From: Gibbsiella quercinecans
Lineage (GTDB): Bacteria; Pseudomonadota; Gammaproteobacteria; Enterobacterales; Enterobacteriaceae
NCBI RefSeq assembly: GCF_002291425.1
Contig: NZ_CP014136.1
Coordinates: 4,216,001-4,280,000 of the forward strand
Length of the DNA stretch: 64,000 nt
Direction of reading: 5' to 3'
In this document: in pieces, positions 57,372-64,000 of the stretch
Numbering within the stretch: position 1 is the stretch's first letter
How the letters are laid out: each line of letters begins with the position of its first letter
Translations under genes and position numbers: made by a program
Notes under the pieces: generated by a model
Told to the model about the DNA's origin: nothing
Seen by the model: only the letters and a program-made list of their open reading frames with translations
Database searches by the model: none

Positions 57372-59036
57372 ATGAGTAATAACTATACGGTAGCTGACTA
57401 CCTTCTTGACCGGTTGGTCGAGATAGGCATTGATCATTTTTTTGGGGTACCAGGAGATTACAACCTGCAGTTTCTCGATCATGTGGTCGCGCACCCGCAT
57501 ATCGCCTGGGTAGGGTGTGCCAATGAGCTTAACGCCGCCTATGCCGCCGACGGCTATGCGCGTTGTAAGCCGGCAGCGGCGTTGCTGACCACGTTTGGCG
57601 TGGGCGAGTTGAGCGCGGTAAACGGCGTCACCGGCAGCTACGCCGAGTACCTGCCGGTGATCCACGTGGTGGGCGCGCCGTCGCTGCGGGTGCAGCACGC
57701 GGGCGAGTTGGTGCATCACTCATTGGGGGATGGCGATTTTGGTCACTTTGCCCGCATGGCGCAGGAAGTGACCGTGGCCCAGGCCAGCCTGACCGTGGAG
57801 AACGCCGCGAGCGAAATCGATCGCCTGTTGGCCACCGCCCTGTTTGAACACCGCCCGGTGTATCTGCTGTTGCCGAGCGACGTGGCCGAAGCGCCGTTGC
57901 CGGCGGTTCAGCCGGTGCCGCTGGCGCCGCGGCAACCCACCCTGTGTGAAGCCGCGTTGCAGGCGTTTATCGCCGCCGCGCGGGAAAAATTGCAGCCGGC
58001 GCGCCGGGTTTCACTGCTGGCGGATTTCCTTGCCGAACGTTTTGGCGCCGCGCCGCTGCTGGCGCAGTGGCTGCAGCAGGTGGATATGCCGCACGCCACG
58101 TTGCTGATGGGCAAAAGCGTGTTGGATGAGCGCCATCCTTATTTCGTGGGGACTTATGCAGGCGCACCCAGCGCGCCGCAGGTGAAGCAGGCGATCGAAG
58201 GCGCCGAAGTGGTGATTAACGTCGGCGTGCGCTTTTCCGATGCGATTACCGCTGGTTTCAGCCACGATCTGCCGGCCGAAAAATGTATCGATATTCAGCC
58301 GTTTGAAGCGCGGGTCGGCCGGCAGCTGTTCAGCCAACTTCCCATGCATGCCGCCATCAAGGCATTGCATCAGCTCACGCTGGAACTGGCGCCGCGCTGG
58401 CAACTGCCGGTGATCGCGCGCCCGCCGCTGCCGGATCCCGGCACGCCACGCTTGGATCAGCAAGGGTTCTGGTGCCAAATGCAGGATTTCCTGCGGCCGG
58501 GAGATATTGTTCTGACCGAACAGGGCACGTCCAGCTTTGGCGCCGCGAGCCTGAACCTGCCGTCCGGCTGCCACTTTATCGTCCAGCCGCTGTGGGGCTC
58601 GATTGGCTATACGCTGCCGGCGGCGTTTGGCGCCGGCATGGCGCAGCCGGAGCGCCGGGTGTTGCTGCTGATCGGCGATGGCTCCGCGCAGTTGACCGCC
58701 CAGGAGCTGGGATCGATGCTGCGTTACGGGCTGAAACCGATCATCTTCCTGATCAACAATGACGGCTATACGGTTGAACGGGCGATCCACGGGCCGCAGC
58801 AACCCTATAACGACATTGCGCCGTGGAACTGGGCGCAGTTGCCGCAGGCGCTGGCCGGGGAGCAGCCCTGCAAGATCCTGCGCGCGAGCGATCGGCAACA
58901 GCTGCGCCAGGCGCTGAGCGAAGCGACGGATTGTGCGCAGTTAGCGTTTATCGAAGTGGTGCTGCCGAAGATGGATATTCCACCCCTGTTGGATATGGTG
59001 TCGCGCTCCATGAGTGCACGCAATTCGGCGATCTAG
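57372..59036 (+). CDS. ipdC: Indolepyruvate/phenylpyruvate decarboxylase IpdC
   Basis: Thiamine diphosphate enzyme that decarboxylates indole-3-pyruvate, the key step of the indole-3-acetate route in plant-associated enterobacteria. 554 residues from MSNNYTVADYLLDRLVEIGI; a GTG three codons earlier is the alternative. Catalytic Glu52 in GCANELNAAYAADGYAR, the HH pair in GELVHHSLGDGDFGHF, and the ThDP motif GDGSAQLTAQELGSM followed by NNDGYTVE. Location close to glk matches Enterobacter-type ipdC. Stop shares CTAG with the convergent LysR gene. Confidence 0.9.
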   Translation: MSNNYTVADYLLDRLVEIGIDHFFGVPGDYNLQFLDHVVAHPHIAWVGCANELNAAYAADGYARCKPAAALLTTFGVGELSAVNGVTGSYAEYLPVIHVVGAPSLRVQHAGELVHHSLGDGDFGHFARMAQEVTVAQASLTVENAASEIDRLLATALFEHRPVYLLLPSDVAEAPLPAVQPVPLAPRQPTLCEAALQAFIAAAREKLQPARRVSLLADFLAERFGAAPLLAQWLQQVDMPHATLLMGKSVLDERHPYFVGTYAGAPSAPQVKQAIEGAEVVINVGVRFSDAITAGFSHDLPAEKCIDIQPFEARVGRQLFSQLPMHAAIKALHQLTLELAPRWQLPVIARPPLPDPGTPRLDQQGFWCQMQDFLRPGDIVLTEQGTSSFGAASLNLPSGCHFIVQPLWGSIGYTLPAAFGAGMAQPERRVLLLIGDGSAQLTAQELGSMLRYGLKPIIFLINNDGYTVERAIHGPQQPYNDIAPWNWAQLPQALAGEQPCKILRASDRQQLRQALSEATDCAQLAFIEVVLPKMDIPPLLDMVSRSMSARNSAI

Positions 59037-59896
59037 GCGCTATCCAGCAATTGCTCCAGTAACCAATATCCCGCCGGCCCCGGCGGGGTGAGTTTCGACC
59101 ATACCACATCCACTGAGATCATCTTCGGCCAGCCGCGTGGGCGCAGCTCGGTCAATTTTTCATGGCTGTATTGCCGCACCAGCCAGCGCGGCAGCACCGC
59201 CCAGCCAAAGCCCTGTTCCGCCATTTCCAGCAGCATCAGGTAGCTCGGCGCCGACCACACCGGCCCGCCCGGCCTGGCGGCTTCGGTGCCGGTATAGGTA
59301 TTCAGATACAGTTGGCGGGTGCGGGCCAACTGCTCTGGTGTGGGGGCGGAAAGCTGCGCTAGCGGGTGCTGACGGGCAACGAACAATCCCATTTCTGTTT
59401 GGTTAGGCAGACGGGCGAAGGCGATATCCGGCGGGTAGTTTTTCTGCGTTTCGACCATGCCCAGATGGGCGCGGCCGCTCTGCAGCAGATCGAGCACGTC
59501 GCCGTCTTCCGCGATCATGCACTCCAGTTCAATATCCTGATAGCGCTGTTCGAAATTCATCATCATCCGGTCATGGTGCTTGGGCTGGTAGGTATCGGAA
59601 AAGACGATGGTCAGGCGTGGTTCGACATTGCCCGCCAGCCGGATGCTTAGCGCGTCAAGCCGTTCGCTGGCGGCGAGGATTTCCTGCACCTGGCTGAGCA
59701 CCTTGCGCCCAACGGCGGTCAGCACCGGCTGGCGCCCCTGGCGATCGAACAGCGTCAGCGCCAGATCGGCTTCCAGGTTGGCGATAGCGGTGCTGATGGT
59801 GGACTGGCTCTTGCGCAGCTTACGGGCCGCCGCGGAGAACGAGCCAAGGGCGGCGGCCTCGACAAACGCCTGTAATGCTTCGGGGGAATAACGCAT
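59033..59896 (-). CDS. LysR-family regulator
   Basis: 287 residues. HTH GSFSAAARKLRKSQSTISTA (residues ~18-37), then an effector domain from about residue 92 (LTIVFSDTYQPKHHDRMMM). Subgroup and ligand unknown. It is divergent from the PACE-type efflux gene across a 99-bp gap, and LysR genes beside PACE transporters commonly control them. Its end overlaps ipdC by four bases (CTAG). Confidence 0.88.
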   Translation of the reverse strand: MRYSPEALQAFVEAAALGSFSAAARKLRKSQSTISTAIANLEADLALTLFDRQGRQPVLTAVGRKVLSQVQEILAASERLDALSIRLAGNVEPRLTIVFSDTYQPKHHDRMMMNFEQRYQDIELECMIAEDGDVLDLLQSGRAHLGMVETQKNYPPDIAFARLPNQTEMGLFVARQHPLAQLSAPTPEQLARTRQLYLNTYTGTEAARPGGPVWSAPSYLMLLEMAEQGFGWAVLPRWLVRQYSHEKLTELRPRGWPKMISVDVVWSKLTPPGPAGYWLLEQLLDSA

Positions 59897-59995
59897 GATC
59901 TATCTACTATATCGATGGAACCTATTTTTAACCTACCCGAAAAAGCGATGATAATCACCTGGCTTTAACCCTAATAGTCAGAAAACAGGTGATGT

Positions 59996-60448
59996 ATGCA
60001 ACTGCAAAACAAGTCTTTCATTGAGCGTATTATTCATGCCGTCGGCTTCGAGGCCATTGCCTTGTTGATCTTCGCCCCGCTGGGCGCGTGGCTGCTCAAC
60101 CGCCCGATGCTGCAGGTTGGGGCGTTGGCGGTGATGCTGTCGACGCTCGCGATGGTGTGGAACATGGTCTACAACACCGCGTTCGATCGCCTGTGGCCGG
60201 TAAACCGGGTGGCGCGTACGCTGAAAGTGCGGGTGTTGCATGCGTTTGGCTTTGAAGGGGGCTTTGTATTGATCGGTGTGCCCATCGCGGCCTGGATGCT
60301 GGATATTCCCCTGCTGCGGGCGTTTATACTGGAGATCGGCTTTTTCCTGTTCTTCCTGCCGTACACCATGTTCTACAACTGGCTGTATGACACCGTGCGC
60401 CAGCGCTGGTTCGAAGCGCGCGCACCGATCAACTCGGGCACGAAATAA
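59996..60448 (+). CDS. PACE-family multidrug/biocide efflux protein
   Basis: Small inner-membrane protein of 150 residues made of two tandem bacterial-transmembrane-pair units, i.e. four helices. First unit: FIERIIHAVGFEAIALLIFA, with WNMVYNTAFDRLWP; second unit: RVLHAFGFEGGFVLIGVPIA, with MFYNWLYDTVRQRWF. The repeated HAxGFE and YNxxxD patterns are typical of PACE proteins, which export compounds such as chlorhexidine or, naturally, short-chain diamines. Divergent from a LysR gene. Confidence 0.88.
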   Translation: MQLQNKSFIERIIHAVGFEAIALLIFAPLGAWLLNRPMLQVGALAVMLSTLAMVWNMVYNTAFDRLWPVNRVARTLKVRVLHAFGFEGGFVLIGVPIAAWMLDIPLLRAFILEIGFFLFFLPYTMFYNWLYDTVRQRWFEARAPINSGTK

Positions 60449-60515
60449 GGCATCGTCAGCCCGGCATGCCTCAGGTAAGATCGGCGGTATATTCGATGGA
60501 GCCGAGGGGAGAGTA

Positions 60516-61208
60516 ATGAAAGTATTGGGCTTGCTGGGTGGCATGAGCTGGGAGTCTACCATCCCGTATTACCGCATGATCAACGAACAGGTGAAGGCGC
60601 GGCTAGGCGGCTTGCATTCGGCTAAACTCGTGCTCTATAGCGTGGATTTTCAGGAAATCGAGCGGCTGCAGCACCAGGGCGACTGGGCCGGCGCCGGCCA
60701 ACTGTTGGCCGCTGCGGCTGCGTCATTGCGTGCCGCCGGCGCCGAGGCCATCGTGATCTGTACCAACACCATGCACAATGTGGCGGACGTGATCGAGCAG
60801 GCCAGCGGCCTGCCGTTGATCCACATCGCCGATGCCACTGCGCAACAGGTGCGCCAGCAAGGGATCCGCCGCGTCGGGCTATTGGGCACACGCTTTACCA
60901 TGGAGCAGGATTTTTATCGCGGGCGCCTGCGGGACCAACATGGCATTGAGGTGGTGACGCCGGCGGCGGCCGACCGCGAGATTGTGCACCGCATTATTTA
61001 TGATGAGCTGTGCCGCGGGGAGATCCGCGACGCTTCACGCGAGGAATACCGCCAGATTATTCACCGCCTGGAACAGCAGGGCGCGCAGGGGATTATCTTT
61101 GGCTGCACGGAAATCGGCCTGTTGGTCGGGGCGCAGGATGCGGCGGTGCCGGTGTTCGACACCACCGCCATCCATGCGCACGCCGCCGCGGAGTATGCGC
61201 TGGCCTAG
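60516..61208 (+). CDS. Aspartate/glutamate racemase-family protein
   Basis: 230-residue cytoplasmic enzyme, cofactor-independent racemase type, similar to YgeA. The two catalytic cysteines are in [15 protein letters not shown] (about residue 83) and [14 protein letters not shown] (about residue 196). The N-terminus [20 protein letters not shown] is a family hallmark. Start at 60516 with GGGGAGAG ahead; the longer frame overlaps the preceding gene and is rejected. Broad-specificity amino-acid racemase activity is likely. It shares CTAG at its stop with the convergent yfeO. Confidence 0.87.
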   Translation: MKVLGLLGGMSWESTIPYYRMINEQVKARLGGLHSAKLVLYSVDFQEIERLQHQGDWAGAGQLLAAAAASLRAAGAEAIVICTNTMHNVADVIEQASGLPLIHIADATAQQVRQQGIRRVGLLGTRFTMEQDFYRGRLRDQHGIEVVTPAAADREIVHRIIYDELCRGEIRDASREEYRQIIHRLEQQGAQGIIFGCTEIGLLVGAQDAAVPVFDTTAIHAHAAAEYALA

Positions 61209-62452
61209 TCGTCGTGGGGCGGGCGGCGCGTGTTAATCAGCATCAGCGGCTTGCCCGCCAGCACCAGCCAGGCGGGCAGCATCACCAAGCATAATACCGG
61301 CAACAGGTGCAGATCCGGCACCACGGCGAGCGCGACAAACAGGCTTAGCCACCCCTCACGCGTGACTACCAGCGCTAACCCCATCACGGCGCAGGAAATG
61401 GTGATCGCCGCCGGCACGGCCGGCACGTGCGCATGCAGCATCAACCCTAGCGCCACACCGATGAACAGCGCCGGGAAAATCCGCCCGCCGCGAAAGCCGC
61501 AGGCGGCGGCGATCACTAACGCCGCCAGTTTCGCCACGGTGATCGCCAGCAACGTGTGAACTGACAGGCTCTCGTCACCGGCCAACCGCTGTATCTCATT
61601 CATCCCGCTAAAAAGCGTCAGATCGCCACCCACCAGGCTCAATCCTCCCAGCGCCAGGCCGGCTAAACCCAGCCTCAGCACCGGGTTGCGCAGCGTGTTG
61701 AATACGCGGTGCACGCGCGGAAAACACCAGACGGCGATCATACCAAGCGCGACGGCGATCAGCGTGACAATCGCGCCGCTGAAAACGTCCCCCAGCCGGG
61801 GCGTATCGTAGGGCGCGAGCGTTAAGGCGAACTGTGGGGCGGCAAAGAATTGCGCGGTGAAGGCGCCGGCCGCGGCGGCCATCAGCGGGGCGAACAACCG
61901 TTCCCACAGCGGCGCTTCGCTGGCGTTGCCCAGCGTTTGCGCAAAAATCAGCGCTACCGCCACCGGCGTGCCGAACAGGGCGCCGAGGGTGCCGGCGGCG
62001 GCGAGGATGATCCAGTCCATCTTCGGTACATTGGGCAACAGGCGGCTGCCGAGCGCGGCCGCCAGCGCGATGTTAATGGCGGTGATAGGGTTTTCCGGCC
62101 CCAGGCTGACGCCACCGGCCAGGCCGAGCACCATCGCCAGCACCAGGCCGGGCAACGCGCCAAGCGGCAGCGGCGGGCCGATCAACGATTCAGCCGCCGG
62201 ATCCGGCCCGGCGTGGCCCGGCAGATAACGAATAACCAGCCCAACCGCCATACCGGTTGCCGGCAGGATAATCAGCGGCCAGCCGGCGTTGCCGGGCGCA
62301 ATGTGCAGCAACGCAGGGAGATGCTGCCATAACAGAGATCGCAGCGCGCCGGTGGCGGCCAGCAACATCATCAAAACCAGACTGGAGGCGGCGCCGATGA
62401 CGACGGCGGGCAGGGCGAACGCCAACATGGCATAGGCACGGGGATGCAGCAT
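61205..62452 (-). CDS. yfeO: ClC-type ion channel/transporter YfeO
   Basis: Predicted inner-membrane protein of the chloride-channel fold, 415 residues with many hydrophobic segments. ClC elements: [20 protein letters not shown] (GxxxGPE-type selectivity region, near residue 115), [15 protein letters not shown], and [20 protein letters not shown]. The glk neighbourhood and divergent orientation match E. coli yfeO-glk. The ion and physiological role are not known. Confidence 0.88.
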   Translation of the reverse strand: MLHPRAYAMLAFALPAVVIGAASSLVLMMLLAATGALRSLLWQHLPALLHIAPGNAGWPLIILPATGMAVGLVIRYLPGHAGPDPAAESLIGPPLPLGALPGLVLAMVLGLAGGVSLGPENPITAINIALAAALGSRLLPNVPKMDWIILAAAGTLGALFGTPVAVALIFAQTLGNASEAPLWERLFAPLMAAAAGAFTAQFFAAPQFALTLAPYDTPRLGDVFSGAIVTLIAVALGMIAVWCFPRVHRVFNTLRNPVLRLGLAGLALGGLSLVGGDLTLFSGMNEIQRLAGDESLSVHTLLAITVAKLAALVIAAACGFRGGRIFPALFIGVALGLMLHAHVPAVPAAITISCAVMGLALVVTREGWLSLFVALAVVPDLHLLPVLCLVMLPAWLVLAGKPLMLINTRRPPHDD

Positions 62453-62631
62453 GCAGGTTCCTTGTTAAGCGGACAACGGAGTGTTGAAATACCGGCGTGC
62501 GCACCCGGCATTCGCCGGCGGCGCAAAGTGATAATACCTGCCGATTGTGCCAATGTTGTCTCACGGTTAACAACCAAACCCACGGCGTTTTTTTGCCGCA
62601 ATTTGTTTCAATCCGCAGCGGGTAGCGATTT

Positions 62632-62660
62632 GCTGAACCGTTTTTGTGATCTAGATCGCT
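62632..62660 (+). promoter_or_regulatory. Cra-like and CRP-like sites upstream of glk
   Basis: GCTGAACCGTTTTT (62632-62645) matches the Cra consensus RSTGAAWCSNTHHW with one mismatch, and E. coli glk is Cra-repressed. Directly after it, TGTGATCTAGATCGCT has one perfect CRP half-site and a partial second half. The rest of the 297-bp yfeO-glk gap shows no gene. Confidence 0.5.
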
Positions 62661-62749
62661 ATTGAATGGTTGGCCTGCGGATGGTGATTGTTGTTTTCGC
62701 GGCGGGATTTTACAGTGTGGGGAGTATTTACTTTGCGGAGAACACACTG

Positions 62750-63712
62750 ATGACCTATGCCCTCGTTGGGGATGTCGGCGGTACCAACGCTCGGCTGGCG
62801 TTATGCACCGTGGCGACGGGTGCCATTACCCAGGCGAAAACCTATTCCGGCCTGGAGTTTGATAGCCTGGAAGCGGTTATTCGCCAATACCTGAAAGAAC
62901 ATGACGTGGCGGTGCAGGATGCCTGTATCGCCATTGCCTGCCCGGTCACCGAAGATTGGGTGGCCATGACCAACCATACCTGGGCATTTTCGATCAAGGA
63001 AATGAAGGCCAATCTGGGGCTGAATCATTTGGAAGTCATCAATGATTTCACCGCGGTGTCGATGGCGATTCCGATGCTGGTCGATGACGACGTGATCCAG
63101 TTCGGCGGCGGCCAACCGCAAAAGGGCAAGCCGATTGCGGTCTATGGCGCCGGCACCGGGCTTGGCGTGTCCCACCTGGTGCACGTCAACCGGCGCTGGG
63201 TTAGCCTGCCGGGCGAGGGCGGCCACGTGGATTTTGCGCCGAACAGCGAAGAGGAGGATTTGATCCTCGAGGTGCTGCGCGCCGAAATCGGCCATGTTTC
63301 GGCCGAGCGAGTGCTCTCGGGGCCGGGGCTGGTGAACCTCTACCGGGCGATCGTTAAAGCGGACAACCGCCTGCCGGAAAAACTGGCGCCGAAAGACGTC
63401 ACCGAGCGTGCGCTGGCAGACAGCTGCACCGATTGCCGCCGCGCGCTGTCGCTGTTTTGCGTGATCATGGGGCGTTTTGGCGGCAACCTGGCGCTGAATC
63501 TCGGGACGTTCGGCGGCGTTTATATTGCCGGCGGCATCGTGCCGCGCTTTATGGCGTTTTTTAAGGCTTCGGGCTTTCGCGCCGCATTTGAGGATAAAGG
63601 GCGCTTTAAGGATTATGTCCACCCGATTCCGGTGTTCATGATTACCCATGCGCAGCCGGGGTTGCTGGGCGCCGGCGCCCACCTGCGCCAGACGCTGGGG
63701 ATGCATTTGTAA
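62750..63712 (+). CDS. glk: Glucokinase Glk
   Basis: Phosphorylates free glucose with ATP. 320 residues from [20 protein letters not shown]; the upstream ATG at 62666 adds an unrelated hydrophobic stretch and is rejected on family grounds, although it is in frame. Phosphate-binding [26 protein letters not shown], substrate region [16 protein letters not shown], and GGIVPRFM. Nearly identical to E. coli Glk over long stretches ([20 protein letters not shown]). Confidence 0.97.
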   Translation: MTYALVGDVGGTNARLALCTVATGAITQAKTYSGLEFDSLEAVIRQYLKEHDVAVQDACIAIACPVTEDWVAMTNHTWAFSIKEMKANLGLNHLEVINDFTAVSMAIPMLVDDDVIQFGGGQPQKGKPIAVYGAGTGLGVSHLVHVNRRWVSLPGEGGHVDFAPNSEEEDLILEVLRAEIGHVSAERVLSGPGLVNLYRAIVKADNRLPEKLAPKDVTERALADSCTDCRRALSLFCVIMGRFGGNLALNLGTFGGVYIAGGIVPRFMAFFKASGFRAAFEDKGRFKDYVHPIPVFMITHAQPGLLGAGAHLRQTLGMHL

Positions 63713-63733
63713 CCGCTGGCCGTTACCCAAAAG

Positions 63734-63770
63734 AAAAAGGATGCCGCCGTTTGGCCGCATCCTTTTTTTT
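63734..63770. terminator. Bidirectional terminator after glk
   Basis: AAAAAGGATGC pairs with GCATCCTTTTT around a GC-rich inner stem and loop, followed by further Ts. It separates glk from the convergent MFS gene and works on both strands. Confidence 0.85.
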
Positions 63771-63782
63771 GGCGCGTTCGAA

Positions 63783-64000
63783 TCAGGCGTTAGCCTGCGC
63801 CAACTGCGGGCGTTCGCCGCTTTGCGTTTTGTCGCTGCTGCCGTGCGGCGCCTTAATGAACAGCGTAATCAGCAGCGAGGCGATGGACAGCGCCGTAATC
63901 ACAATAAAAGTGGCGTGGAAGCCGCCGAAGTATTTGGCGATGAAAGAACCCGCCATGGCGCCTAGCCCAAACCCCTGATAAATGATGCCGTAGTTCTTAC
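63783..64000 (-). CDS. MFS transporter, OFA/YhjX-like, C-terminal part
   Basis: The last 72 residues and stop of a minus-strand gene that continues past the right edge. The sequence NYGIIYQGFGLGAMAGSFIA, then FHATFIVITALSIASLLITL, followed by a hydrophilic tail ending QLAQANA, fits the last two membrane segments of the oxalate/formate-antiporter branch of the major facilitator superfamily (YhjX-like). Substrate cannot be judged from this part. Confidence 0.75.
   Translation of the reverse strand, partial: KNYGIIYQGFGLGAMAGSFIAKYFGGFHATFIVITALSIASLLITLFIKAPHGSSDKTQSGERPQLAQANA

Noticed and set aside
62666-62749. N-terminal extension of Glk from the upstream in-frame ATG
   Set aside because: The extension is hydrophobic and foreign to glucokinases, which begin directly before GDVGGTN.

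Overview
The window reads as chromosomal DNA of a GC-rich enterobacterium, most likely Serratia or a close relative. The evidence is the conserved order cysZ-zipA-ligA-ypeB-yfeH-yfeR, the gltX/tRNA-Val/tRNA-Lys/tRNA-Ala neighbourhood, nupC, yfeO and glk, combined with a catabolic acetoin pair (budA-budB), an enterobactin locus and ipdC close to glk. All assignments come from reading the sequence and from protein-family knowledge; no database was searched.

Layout. 1-6,000: housekeeping block (sulfate uptake, cell division, DNA ligase, solute symporter and its LysR neighbour). 6,000-9,900: LysR gene and budAB (acetoin branch). 10,000-27,170: enterobactin-type siderophore locus: fepA, ybdZ, entF, fepCGD, entS, fepB and entCEBA, with Fur-box-like sequences in the divergent promoters. 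The esterase gene fes is missing from its usual place and only short collinear fragments remain. 27,200-32,990: an insertion-like segment whose minus-strand operon starts under a Zur-box-like palindrome. It encodes a COG0523 GTPase, a WD40 protein, a complete FecCD-type ABC importer, a 32-residue single-membrane-segment protein, a CcdA antitoxin and a truncated CcdB. 33,000-40,500: tRNA-Lys, three tRNA-Val, gltX, a ureohydrolase/NTF2-like/NCS1 permease/aldehyde dehydrogenase operon, and two tRNA-Ala. 40,700-54,300: a dedicated 2-oxoglutarate catabolic locus (E1, E2, E3, SucCD paralogues, SLC13-type transporter, Ldh2-type malate dehydrogenase) with a sigma54-type two-component system resembling KguS/KguR of uropathogenic E. 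coli; both operons begin at good -24/-12 promoters. 54,500-64,000: nupC, aldo/keto reductase, ipdC, LysR, PACE-type efflux protein, aspartate/glutamate-racemase family protein, yfeO, glk and the end of an MFS gene.

How the genes work together. EntCBA make 2,3-dihydroxybenzoate; EntE, EntB and EntF with the MbtH-like YbdZ assemble it with serine; EntS exports; FepA, FepB and FepCDG import the ferric complex. The Zur-type operon looks like a second, zinc-responsive metal import unit. The 2-oxoglutarate locus would import a dicarboxylate, oxidise it to succinyl-CoA and recover ATP at succinyl-CoA synthetase, under sigma54 control. The most interesting points are the Zur-type operon with its coupled microprotein and toxin-antitoxin remnant, the eroded fes, and a motif shared upstream of both sigma54 promoters.
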